The notes below the pieces were generated by a model. That model had not been told where the DNA came from. It worked only from the letters and a program-made list of their open reading frames with translations, and did not search any database. The position numbers and the translations under genes are program-made. This document shows positions 44,414-53,950 of a DNA stretch of 64,000 nt, piece after piece. The DNA comes from Niveibacterium sp. 24ML (GTDB taxonomy: Bacteria; Pseudomonadota; Gammaproteobacteria; Burkholderiales; Rhodocyclaceae): positions 1-64,000 of the forward strand of contig NZ_JAPFHA010000003.1 of the NCBI RefSeq assembly GCF_026586805.1, in the 5' to 3' direction. Each line of letters opens with the position of its first letter. The first letter of the stretch is position 1.

Positions 44414-45538
44414 TCAGCGAATGACGCGGCCTTGGCGGTCGATCACCGCCATTTCGGCAAATTCCAGACTGCCGCGTCGTGTGCCGCCGAAATTGATGTT
44501 CAGGCCACCAAGATCGAACCGTTCCATGCTGGCCAGTGCGGCCGGTAGCTTGTTCTTGGCGCCGCCTGCACGCTTGAGGCCCTCGACCAATGAGCGGGTC
44601 GCAACGTAGGACTCCATCATGGCCTGGGTCGGCGTAACGTCGTTCTGCCCGAACTTGGCATAGGCTGAGCGGAACTCGCGCACCAGCGGAACCGATTCAT
44701 TGGTGGTGTTGGGCGCTGCTTCCATCACGGCGACGCCATGGGGGGCCTTTTTCCCGATGATCAGCGCCAGGTGCGCGCCTTCAACGTAGGACAGGGTCGT
44801 GATCTGGGCCGTACCGCCCTGTGCGCGGTAGCGCTGGATGAAGGCTGCTGCGCCCGCGGTCTGCGACGCGAGCACGATGGCTTGCGGGGCCGCACTGATC
44901 ATCTTGCTGACTGCTTGGTCAACCATGGCCGAACCGGCCAGATAGCTGACGCCGCTGACCTTCACGCCCAGTCCCTTGGCTTCACTGCTCGCCGCGGTGA
45001 ATGCCTCGCGCCCGAAGCCATTGTCTTCGTACACCAGACCAATGTTCTGTATGCCGCTGGTTGCGTGATGCTTGAACACGCGCGCGACCTCGAACGAAAA
45101 GCTCGGGCGGGTCAGGAAAAGCTGTTTTGACCCACTGGCAAGGCTCGATGCGCCGACGCGCGGGCCAACCAGCGGCAAGCCGGTGTCTTCAAGCACGCGG
45201 CTGTCGAGCAATTGCTGCACGCTGTCTTCGCCGAGTACTCCAAGCAGCGCGACCGGACTGTGCTTTTCGATCAAGCCCCGCATCTGTTTTCCGATGTCGC
45301 CGGGTTCCTGGCCGGCGGTGACCAGGCGAAGTTTCTGGCTGTTGATGCCCCCGCGGGCATTGAGTTCAGCGACTGCAACGCTGGCGCCGACCTGCATGTG
45401 CCAGCCAACCCCACCGTAAGGGCCGGTGAGTGGGGCGAGCTGCAGCACGGTGATGTCGGCCTGTGCCAATGGCATGGTGCAGCTGATGAGCAGCGCAGCG
45501 AGTGCCTTGACCGGGTGCGTAAAAATTTTCGATGTCAT
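44414..45538 (-). CDS. Periplasmic branched-chain-amino-acid-type (LIV) binding protein
   Basis: 374 aa with signal peptide (VKALAALLISCTMPLAQA). A Peripla_BP_6 fold: VLQLAPLTGPYGGVGWHM, AELNARGGINSQKLRLV, ALLGVLGEDSVQQLL, IGLVYEDNGFGREAFTAA and DAIVLASQ-like segments follow the family order. No LivHMGF permease or ATPase genes are nearby. It lies 24 bases behind the sugar-type binding protein on the same strand with a GAGG site, so the two are co-transcribed. Ligand unknown; an orphan subunit or a receptor for signalling are both possible. Confidence 0.88.
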   Translation of the reverse strand: MTSKIFTHPVKALAALLISCTMPLAQADITVLQLAPLTGPYGGVGWHMQVGASVAVAELNARGGINSQKLRLVTAGQEPGDIGKQMRGLIEKHSPVALLGVLGEDSVQQLLDSRVLEDTGLPLVGPRVGASSLASGSKQLFLTRPSFSFEVARVFKHHATSGIQNIGLVYEDNGFGREAFTAASSEAKGLGVKVSGVSYLAGSAMVDQAVSKMISAAPQAIVLASQTAGAAAFIQRYRAQGGTAQITTLSYVEGAHLALIIGKKAPHGVAVMEAAPNTTNESVPLVREFRSAYAKFGQNDVTPTQAMMESYVATRSLVEGLKRAGGAKNKLPAALASMERFDLGGLNINFGGTRRGSLEFAEMAVIDRQGRVIR

Positions 45539-45562
45539 GTTCAGATCCTCGAATGCTCTGGA

Positions 45563-46825
45563 TTAGCGCTGCGGCGCGTTGGCGGAGACCGCTTGGACAA
45601 GGCGCGTCTGTGCTTCGCGCGAATTCATCGCTGGATCGTTGAAAAAGCTTGATACCACCGCCTGCATGGCAGACTGAACCGCTTCGGGGGCCGCCATGCG
45701 GTGCGCAATCGAGGGCACTAGACCACCGCTCTGCGCGGTGGCGCGGAAGGCTTCGGCCGAGCGCTTTGCGCAGTCGTCAAAACGATCCATCCGCGCGTTG
45801 GTGCGTGCAGGGATCGAACCTTTGGCAAGGTTGAAGTTCTCTTGGAACTCGGCGCCCATCAGGGCGTTGGCCAGATCGGCCTGGGCCTTGCGGGCATCGT
45901 CTTGCCGTTGGCGGAAGAAGGCGAAACTATCAATGTTGTAGGTGTAAGCCTTGTCGGAGCCCGGGGCTGCGAGGCACAGGTAGTCGCGACCCGGTTGCTT
46001 GCCGGCGCGTGCAAATTCGCCTTTGGCCCAGTCGCCCATGAACTGCACCGCGGCCTTGCCGTTGATGACCAGCGCCGTCGCCGCGCTCCATTCACGGTTG
46101 TTGGCGCCGGCGTCGATCAGCTTGCGCAGTGACTTGAAGGTGTCGAGCACCTTGGTCATCGTGGCGCTTTGTAGTGTGGCCGGATCAAGGGTGACAAAGG
46201 CCTTCCTGTAGAAGTCGGCGCCACCAACGCCCAAGGCCACCGATTCAAACAGGGTGAAGTCCTGCCAAGGCTGGCCGCCATGAGCGATCGGGATGAAGCC
46301 GGCCTTGCGGATGTTCTCGGCCGACGCGATCAATGCGTCCCAGCTTGCCGGCGGCTCCACCCCGGCCTTCTTGAGGACTTCGGGGTTGATCCACATCCAG
46401 TTCACCCGATGGACGTTCACCGGGGCTGCGACATAGCGCCCCTCGTATTTCATCGCGTTCGCGACCACCGTAGGCAGGGTTGCATCCCAGTTGCCGGCTT
46501 TGGCGATGTCACCGATGTCGGCGAGCAGGCCGTCTTCGGCCCAATCGCGGATCTCCGGGCCTTTGATCTGGGCTGCCATCGGCGGGTAGCCAGACACGAC
46601 GCGGGTCTTGAGCAGCAGCATTGCGTTGTCGCCACCGCCGCCAGTGACAGAAAAGTCGCGCCAGCGATGGCCGTTCGCTTCGAGCTTCTTGGTCAGTTCT
46701 GCGAGGGCCTTTGCTTCGCCGCCCGAGGTCCACCAATGCAGCACTTCGACATCCGCTGCATGGGTGTGGCCGCAGAGCGCAGCAAGGGCCGCAGCGAGCA
46801 GGCTCTGCTTGAGTTTCTTGATCAT
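45563..46825 (-). CDS. Periplasmic sugar-type ABC solute-binding protein
   Basis: 420 aa. Signal peptide MIKKLKQSLLAAALAALCGH...AADV, then a family 1 extracellular binding fold (LHWWTSGGEAKALAELTKKL; NWMWINPEVLKKAGVEPPAS; GFIPIAHGGQPWQDF; AVQFMGDWAKGEF) similar to glucose/mannose-type GtsA proteins. I start at the ATG 46825 (GGAAGC upstream); the longer frame reads through the leader and toward dnaJ and is rejected. No permease or ATPase follows; the LIV-type binding protein comes next. Confidence 0.9.
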   Translation of the reverse strand: MIKKLKQSLLAAALAALCGHTHAADVEVLHWWTSGGEAKALAELTKKLEANGHRWRDFSVTGGGGDNAMLLLKTRVVSGYPPMAAQIKGPEIRDWAEDGLLADIGDIAKAGNWDATLPTVVANAMKYEGRYVAAPVNVHRVNWMWINPEVLKKAGVEPPASWDALIASAENIRKAGFIPIAHGGQPWQDFTLFESVALGVGGADFYRKAFVTLDPATLQSATMTKVLDTFKSLRKLIDAGANNREWSAATALVINGKAAVQFMGDWAKGEFARAGKQPGRDYLCLAAPGSDKAYTYNIDSFAFFRQRQDDARKAQADLANALMGAEFQENFNLAKGSIPARTNARMDRFDDCAKRSAEAFRATAQSGGLVPSIAHRMAAPEAVQSAMQAVVSSFFNDPAMNSREAQTRLVQAVSANAPQR

Positions 46826-46961
46826 TTGTTTGCTTCCGTTCAGTTCGTCGCAGCGGTGCGCACGACGAGTGTCATCCCCGCCGCTTGTTTGTTGCGGCGG
46901 AGTGCCAATGTTTTGATTGGTGCTGAAAACGGGCGCGTGAATCGCGCCGGTGCCGTTCGCG

Positions 46962-47057
46962 CTAGGGCGTTGCGCGGACCGGGGCGGGCGGATGGTGACG
47001 GGGGTGCAGGCGGGCTGCGGGTAAGGCAGGCGCGTGAGTGCGTTGTGCGCTCGACAT
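46962..47057 (-). CDS. 31-codon leader ORF upstream of the binding-protein operon
   Basis: The peptide starts MSSAQRTHAPALPAARLHPR and ends HHPPAPVRATP. It is rich in Pro, His, Ala and Arg and has no recognisable family. The reason to list it is its ribosome site: AAAGGAG lies 7 bases before the ATG, better than that of the binding-protein gene. It ends about 135 bases before that gene, and the interval contains a CCGCCGC/GCGGCGG hairpin. It may be a short translated leader. Composition alone could also arise by chance in GC-rich DNA. Confidence 0.4.
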   Translation of the reverse strand: MSSAQRTHAPALPAARLHPRHHPPAPVRATP

Positions 47058-47131
47058 AATGGTCTCCTTTGTGTGTGTTGCTCTTCGCCGGTCGCTTGTG
47101 GGCCGCGCCGTGCGTATTGTTGTGTCAGGGA

Positions 47132-47177
47132 TAACCCGAACGGGGTTAACCCTATTCCTTCCCCGCAGGCTTGGCAA
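47132..47177 (-). promoter_or_regulatory. Candidate promoter and operator of the binding-protein operon
   Basis: On the minus strand TTGCCA (47172-47177), 17 bases, TAGGGT (47149-47154). Immediately downstream, across the expected start point, lies the perfect inverted repeat TAACCC-GAACG-GGGTTA (47132-47148). The arrangement suits a repressor. The -10 box is weak (3 of 6). Confidence 0.45.
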
Positions 47178-47213
47178 TACCGCCGAGAGGTCGCGCGCAG
47201 GCAAGCGTTGACG

Positions 47214-47243
47214 AAAAAGGGGCTCCCGAAGGAGCCCCTTTCT
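47214..47243 (-). terminator. Rho-independent terminator of grpE-dnaK-dnaJ
   Basis: On the minus strand AAAGGGGCTCC-TTCG-GGAGCCCCTTTTT: an 11-bp stem closed by a UUCG tetraloop and followed by a T-run, 20 bases after the dnaJ stop. Confidence 0.92.
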
Positions 47244-47262
47244 GTGCGGCGTCTGGACGCGA

Positions 47263-48408
47263 TCAGTCGCTGAAGAACTCGCGGACCTTGTCCATCCAGC
47301 CCTTGGCGCGCGGTGTCTGTTTGGCGGTGTCGCGCTGGGTGATTTCCTCGAACTCGCGCAGCAGTTCGCGCTGGCGTTCGTTCAGGTTCACCGGCGTTTC
47401 CACGACCACATGACAGAGCAGGTCGCCCGGGTGGCCCGAGCGCACATTGCGGATGCCCTTGCCGCGCAGGCGGAAGACCTTGCCGCTTTGCGTTTCCGCC
47501 GGGATCTTCAGGTTCGCAGCGCCGTCGAGCGTCGGGATCGCGATTTCGCCACCCAGTGCCGCTGTTGCAAAGCCGATCGGCATTTCGCAATGCAGATCGT
47601 CGTGATCGCGCTGGAAGACCTGGTGCTCGCGCACATGGATCTCGACGTACAGGTCGCCCGGAGGGCCCCCGTTGACGCCCGGTTCGCCGTAGCCGGCGTG
47701 GCGCAGTCGCATGCCGTTGTCGATGCCGGCGGGGATCTTCACTTCCAGCGTCTTTTGCTTCTTCACCCGGCCTGCGCCATGGCAACTGGTGCAGGGGTCC
47801 GGCACGATGCGACCGGAGCCGTGGCACTTGGGGCAGGTTTGCTGGATCGAGAAGAAGCCCTGCTGCATCCGCACTTGCCCGTTGCCGCCGCAAGTGGGGC
47901 AGGTCTTGGGTTGCGTGCCGGGTTTCGCGCCCGAGCCCTTGCAGACTTCGCATTCTTCCATCAAGGGGATGCGGATCGTCTTTTCTGCGCCACGTGCGGC
48001 TTCCTCGAGTGAGATCTCGAGGTTGTAGCGCAGATCGGCGCCGCGATAGACGTTCGAGCGGCCGCCACCACCGCCGCCACGTCCGCCGCCAAAGATCTCA
48101 TCGAAGATGCCGCCAAAGGCATCCGAGAAGCCTTCAAACCCTGCGCCGCCGCCAAAGCCGCCCGGGCCTCCGGCGGCCGACGGATCGACGCCAGCGTGGC
48201 CGTACCGGTCGTAGGCCGCGCGCTTGTTGCCGTCGGAGAGCACTTCGTAGGCCTCTTTGGCCTCCTTGAATTTCTCTTCCGCACCCTTGTCGTCGGGGTT
48301 ACGGTCCGGGTGGAACTTCATCGCAAGCTTGCGGTAGGACTTTTTGATGTCCTCGTCGCTGGCGTCGCGATTGACCCCCAGTACGTCGTAGTAATCCTTT
48401 TTAGCCAT
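47263..48408 (-). CDS. dnaJ: Chaperone DnaJ
   Basis: 381 aa co-chaperone. J domain (residues 1-70) with [10 protein letters not shown], then a Gly/Phe region, four CxxCxGxG zinc repeats ([36 protein letters not shown]) and C-terminal substrate-binding domains. Stimulates DnaK ATPase. Last gene of grpE-dnaK-dnaJ; a 78-base spacer with a large hairpin separates it from dnaK. Confidence 0.98.
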   Translation of the reverse strand: MAKKDYYDVLGVNRDASDEDIKKSYRKLAMKFHPDRNPDDKGAEEKFKEAKEAYEVLSDGNKRAAYDRYGHAGVDPSAAGGPGGFGGGAGFEGFSDAFGGIFDEIFGGGRGGGGGGRSNVYRGADLRYNLEISLEEAARGAEKTIRIPLMEECEVCKGSGAKPGTQPKTCPTCGGNGQVRMQQGFFSIQQTCPKCHGSGRIVPDPCTSCHGAGRVKKQKTLEVKIPAGIDNGMRLRHAGYGEPGVNGGPPGDLYVEIHVREHQVFQRDHDDLHCEMPIGFATAALGGEIAIPTLDGAANLKIPAETQSGKVFRLRGKGIRNVRSGHPGDLLCHVVVETPVNLNERQRELLREFEEITQRDTAKQTPRAKGWMDKVREFFSD

Positions 48409-48423
48409 CTATTCGTATCCTCT

Positions 48424-48478
48424 AACGCAAAGGCGCAAAGGGCGCGTTGCGACCCTTTGCGCCTCCCCGCCTTGCGTT
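48424..48478. other. Bipartite hairpin filling the dnaK-dnaJ spacer
   Basis: Inner stem GGCGCAAAGGG (48432-48442) with CCCTTTGCGCC (48453-48463), 11 bp perfect; outer stem AACGCAA (48424-48430) with TTGCGTT (48472-48478), 7 bp perfect. Together they span 55 of the 78 spacer bases. No T-run follows on the minus strand. It may be an attenuating or RNA-stabilising element that lowers DnaJ relative to DnaK. Confidence 0.75.
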
Positions 48479-48486
48479 GGTGTGGC

Positions 48487-50409
<1,923 letters not shown>

Positions 50410-50540
50410 GTTCAATCTGTCCTTTCCGAATTCTGTGGTGTGTCCAAACCTGTTACCGAAGTGGGGTCTTGTCGCGGTGTTTCAAGGGTCTGCCGCGCAG
50501 ACCGCTCGAACCGGCGCCGCGACAAGGCAGGTCGGTCATC

Positions 50541-51113
50541 TCATTCCTTGGCTTTCGATACCGCGACCAGCGCGGGACGCAGCACTCGCCCGTCGATCAT
50601 GTAGCCCTTCTGGAAGACCTGCACGACGGTGTTGGACGGCTGATCCGATTCGACCATGCTCATCGCCTGGTGCTGATGCGGATCGAACTTCGCGCCGGCC
50701 GGATCGATCTCGACCAGGTTGCCGCGCTCGAATGCGCGCGCCAGGTTGCGCAGCGTCAGCTCCACCCCTTCTCGGATCACTTCCAGCGTCGGGTTCTCGA
50801 CCGCGAGGGTCTGTTCGAGGCTGTCGCGGACCGGGAGCAGTTCGGTTGCAAACTTCTCGATCGCGAACTTCGATGCCTTCTGGATGTCTTCAGCTGCGCG
50901 GCGACGGATGTTTTCGGTCTCGGCCTTCGCTCGCAGCCAGGCATCGTAGTGTTCTGCACCCTTGAGCTCAGCTTGGCGCAATTGCTCCTCAATGCTGGGC
51001 ATTGTGTCAATGGCGGTGTTTTCGGGCGATTCTGCGCTGGCCGCATCGGGCGATGCTTCAGCGGCGGAGCTCAATTCAACCTCTGGCGGCTGACTGGAAG
51101 GGTTTTCCTGCAT
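50541..51113 (-). CDS. grpE: Nucleotide exchange factor GrpE
   Basis: 190 aa. An acidic, low-complexity N-terminus is followed by the long coiled coil ([20 protein letters not shown] ... [16 protein letters not shown]) and the beta domain ending [16 protein letters not shown]. It releases ADP from DnaK. I use [11 protein letters not shown] (GGAG 9 bases upstream); MELNVMQ at 51128 is the alternative. First gene of the operon, behind a sigma32-type promoter. Confidence 0.94.
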   Translation of the reverse strand: MQENPSSQPPEVELSSAAEASPDAASAESPENTAIDTMPSIEEQLRQAELKGAEHYDAWLRAKAETENIRRRAAEDIQKASKFAIEKFATELLPVRDSLEQTLAVENPTLEVIREGVELTLRNLARAFERGNLVEIDPAGAKFDPHQHQAMSMVESDQPSNTVVQVFQKGYMIDGRVLRPALVAVSKAKE

Positions 51114-51146
51114 GACATTCAACTCCATGGTGGCAACTTCGTGGGC

Positions 51147-51174
51147 ATCTGGGGCGCATTCTCAAAATTTCAAG
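51147..51174 (-). promoter_or_regulatory. Sigma32 heat-shock promoter of grpE-dnaK-dnaJ
   Basis: On the minus strand CTTGAAA (51168-51174, perfect -35), 13 bases, CCCCAGAT (51147-51154; consensus CCCCATNT). It lies 19 bases before the upstream grpE ATG. This suits RpoH control. Confidence 0.85.
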
Positions 51175-51232
51175 CCCTGTTTGTGACTCGGTCGAGTGAG
51201 CGCTAACATGCGTCCTGTTGACTGGGGGGTCC

Positions 51233-52594
51233 ATGGCTGCACAGCCCGATAAGATCGGTAAGTACCGCATCATCCGTGAAATCGGACGAGGCGCGACCGC
51301 GATCGTCTACCTTGCCGAGAATCCGTTCTATCCAGAGCCGGTCGCGCTCAAGCACATCAATTTCGATGACAAATCGAAAGACCGTGCGAAATGGAACCGG
51401 CGCCTGCTCAAGCTCTTGCGCGCCGAAGAGGCGGTTTCAAAGCGCTTGAACCACCCGAACATCATCCGGATCTTTGAAACGGTGATCGAGGCCAATCAGG
51501 CCTATGTGGTGATGGAGTATTTCGAGGGGTACTCGCTCGAGCGTTACTGCACCTTCGACAACCTGCTTCCGATCAATCGGGTGGTGAGCATCATCTTCAA
51601 GTGCTGCATGGCACTCGACTACGCCTACAAGAACGGCATCATCCATCGCGACATCAAACCGGCGAACATCCTGGTCGACGATCAGGACAACGTGAAGATC
51701 ACCGACTTCGGCCTCGCGATGAACATCAAGAAACAAAGCGACGAGGATTCGACCTTCATCATGGGCGTCGGCTCGCCGGCCTACATGTCGCCGGAGCAGG
51801 TGAAGTCCTACCCGCTGAACCAGAAGACCGATCTGTACTCGCTCGGCGTCGTGCTGTTCCACCTGCTGACCGGGCGTTTGCCGTTCCGCGCCAAGAACCC
51901 CGCGCAGTTGGTGTATCGCATCATCAACGCCGATCCGCCTTCGGCCGTGTTGCTCAATCCAGCGGTGCCGGAAGGCATGGACCCGATCATTCGCAAGGCG
52001 CTGGAGAAGGATCTCTACTCCCGCTACAAGAACGGTGCCGAGATCGCCAAGGATCTCTCGGCAGTCCGCTACAAGCTCTATGACGAGAACGAGCACATCG
52101 AGGACAACTCCCACTGGGGGCAGTTGCGCCGTTTGCCGTTTTTCACCGAGTTCGACGATGTCGAGGTGTGGGAGGCCCTCCGCATCGGCAAGTGGCGCCA
52201 GAGCGGCGAGTTGACCACCTTGATCAAGGAAGGCAGCAGCGATTCGCGTTTCTGCGTGCTGGTCGAAGGGCGCGTCGAGGTGTCGATCGAGGGGCGCAAG
52301 GTGGGGGAGTACGGACCGGGCGAAGTGTTCGGCGAAAGTGCTTTTCTCGACCAACAGGATCGCAAGCAGTTTGCGACGATCGTGACGCTCACGCCGGTGA
52401 GCTATCTTGAGATCAACCCTGCAGCGCTTTCGCTGGCTTCGGAAGAGTGTCTGGAACACTTCCGCCAGCGCCTGTCGAGTGTTGCCATGCGCCGTCTGGC
52501 CGATGCCTTGCGCGCCATCTCCAAGGGCGCCGAAGCGGCAACCCGCGGCGGCGATTCGGCCGGCGCGGGGTTTGAGTTGTCGCTGGTCAGCTAG
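51233..52594 (+). CDS. Ser/Thr protein kinase with C-terminal cyclic-nucleotide-binding domain
   Basis: 453 aa, soluble. Hanks-type kinase at about 10-275: glycine loop IGRGATAIVYLA, lysine in VALKHINF, catalytic loop IIHRDIKPANILV, DFGLAMN, and GSPAYMSPEQ in place of APE. All catalytic residues are present. A cNMP-binding domain occupies about 300-430 (FCVLVEGRVEVSIEGRKVGE; GEVFGESAFLDQQDRKQF), but the phosphate-binding cassette lacks the usual Arg-Ala pair (here QFATI), so cAMP binding in the standard way is doubtful. No PASTA or membrane segment. ATG 51233 follows GGGGGG; a TTG 15 bases earlier is in frame. Convergent with the EF-hand gene, 3 bases apart. Confidence 0.9.
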   Translation: MAAQPDKIGKYRIIREIGRGATAIVYLAENPFYPEPVALKHINFDDKSKDRAKWNRRLLKLLRAEEAVSKRLNHPNIIRIFETVIEANQAYVVMEYFEGYSLERYCTFDNLLPINRVVSIIFKCCMALDYAYKNGIIHRDIKPANILVDDQDNVKITDFGLAMNIKKQSDEDSTFIMGVGSPAYMSPEQVKSYPLNQKTDLYSLGVVLFHLLTGRLPFRAKNPAQLVYRIINADPPSAVLLNPAVPEGMDPIIRKALEKDLYSRYKNGAEIAKDLSAVRYKLYDENEHIEDNSHWGQLRRLPFFTEFDDVEVWEALRIGKWRQSGELTTLIKEGSSDSRFCVLVEGRVEVSIEGRKVGEYGPGEVFGESAFLDQQDRKQFATIVTLTPVSYLEINPAALSLASEECLEHFRQRLSSVAMRRLADALRAISKGAEAATRGGDSAGAGFELSLVS

Positions 52595-52597
52595 GCC

Positions 52598-53737
52598 CTA
52601 CACGGCGACATCGATTTGCTGCAAAGCGCCGACCTCGCCGCTTTCCGTCAAGAACACCCCGCTTGATCGCACCGCCGCAGCGACGCTGCCCTCACTGGTT
52701 CTGAGCGTGAATGGGGTGTCTACCTTGCCCAGGTAGAGCGCGCCCACTCCTGCGTCGGCCAGTGACTGCAGGCTGCCCACGCCACCCGGGTCAGGCCGCC
52801 ACAGGCGGAGCTGGGAAAAGGCGGCATCGGATTCGTCGATCCAGCCATTGCCGTCTTGATCCAGGCTTGCAAGCTCAGCGAAGCCATCATCGGTCTGGGG
52901 GCCGAAGAGTTCCTTGCCCGAGTCGATGCGACCGTTGCCATCGCCGTCAAGCGCCAGATAGGCCGCGCCGCGAAGCACCGGCAGACGTTCATCGGTACCG
53001 CCTTCAATCAGGTCGAAACGGATCGTCTCGCCAGTAGCCGATGGGGTCGCGCTGTCGAGATTGAGGATCAAGGGATCTTTCATGCGGGGGTCGCCTGCGC
53101 TAATCGATATGTTGGTCTCTTCGCGCTCGTAGTGTTCCATCGAGAGCATGAAATCGAATTTGAGTTCGCGCCCGTCCTCAAGGCGCACCCGGCCGCTGGC
53201 GGCGAAGTCGCTGCGCTCGTAGCGCTCGTTGATTTCCGTGTGGTCAATCTCGATGCCCCAGCCCACGCGCTGTTCCGGTGCGTTGTCCGGGGCGGCGGTG
53301 TCGCCGGGCGGGGGCGGCGCAGTTGTTTCGGCAGGTGCCTGCCCGGAAAGCGCCGAGCTGGAAAACACCTGCAGCGTGCGTCCGGTCATCGCCTCGACCA
53401 GATCCTTGAGCAGGCGCAGTTGTGTCGGCAGCACATCTTCGGCGATCGGTTTGCTCGCTTCAGGGGCCGATGCGGTCTGCTCCGCCGCAGCGGCGGCGGG
53501 CCGTTCTCGCCGCGCCGACATTTCGGGTGCCAAGCTCTGGCTGCGTGCCAGCAGGCTGCGCCCGGCGCTGGAAACTTCGATCCGGCTGCGCTCGACCATG
53601 TCAATCGCGAAGCCTGGCCGGGTTCCGCCCGGGCCCTGCCTTGGGTCGACCCAGGCGCTCGTCCGCGTTTCGGTCTCGCGCGATTGCCAAGCCTCGTGCC
53701 TGGCTGCCAAGGCCATGTCTGAAGTGCTGATTTTCAT
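52598..53737 (-). CDS. Hypothetical protein with paired EF-hand-like calcium loops
   Basis: 379 aa, no signal peptide recognised. Residues 1-150 are low complexity (Ala, Pro, Glu, Arg). Residues 155-245 form an unassigned domain (WGIEIDHTEINERYERSDFA). Two acidic loops follow, DGDGNGRIDSGK (264-275) and DQDGNGWIDESD (293-304), then FSQLRLWRPDPGGVGSLQSL, an order also seen at the calcium-binding ends of large RTX adhesins. The N-terminus MKISTSDMALAARHEAWQS recalls small proteins of other gammaproteobacteria and betaproteobacteria that I cannot name. Divergent from the AP2 gene and convergent with the kinase. Function unknown. Confidence 0.7.
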   Translation of the reverse strand: MKISTSDMALAARHEAWQSRETETRTSAWVDPRQGPGGTRPGFAIDMVERSRIEVSSAGRSLLARSQSLAPEMSARRERPAAAAAEQTASAPEASKPIAEDVLPTQLRLLKDLVEAMTGRTLQVFSSSALSGQAPAETTAPPPPGDTAAPDNAPEQRVGWGIEIDHTEINERYERSDFAASGRVRLEDGRELKFDFMLSMEHYEREETNISISAGDPRMKDPLILNLDSATPSATGETIRFDLIEGGTDERLPVLRGAAYLALDGDGNGRIDSGKELFGPQTDDGFAELASLDQDGNGWIDESDAAFSQLRLWRPDPGGVGSLQSLADAGVGALYLGKVDTPFTLRTSEGSVAAAVRSSGVFLTESGEVGALQQIDVAV

Positions 53738-53877
53738 CGTCGTTCCTTTGCTCGGGTCCGGTTGGCCGGCCAGGCTGTATCGCCTGTGATGAACTACGAC
53801 GATCAGGCCGTGTCACTTGAAGACCTGATGGGGGGACGACGCCTGTCGCGGACGAGTGGTCGGCCGTGATCAAAGCC

Positions 53878-53904
53878 TAAAGTTTTCTTTAGTTCGGCCG
53901 AAAA
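53878..53904 (+). promoter_or_regulatory. Sigma28 (FliA)-type promoter before the twin-AP2 gene
   Basis: TAAAGTTT (53878-53885, 8 of 8) - 11 bases - GCCGAAAA (53897-53904, 7 of 8) against the E. coli FliA consensus TAAAGTTT-N11-GCCGATAA. The GTG start is 46 bases downstream. The -35 also forms a CTAAAG-TTTT-CTTTAG palindrome with the spacer. Confidence 0.8.
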
Positions 53905-53950
53905 CCCTCTCATCGCCGCCGCAGTAGAAGCAACCCAATGGAGGAATGTC

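Noticed and set aside
51181..51206. CIRCE-like inverted repeat upstream of grpE (TTGTGACTC-N8-GAGCGCTAA)
   Set aside because: One half matches CIRCE well (8 of 9) but the other matches poorly and the spacer is 8 rather than 9, so I do not call it an HrcA site.
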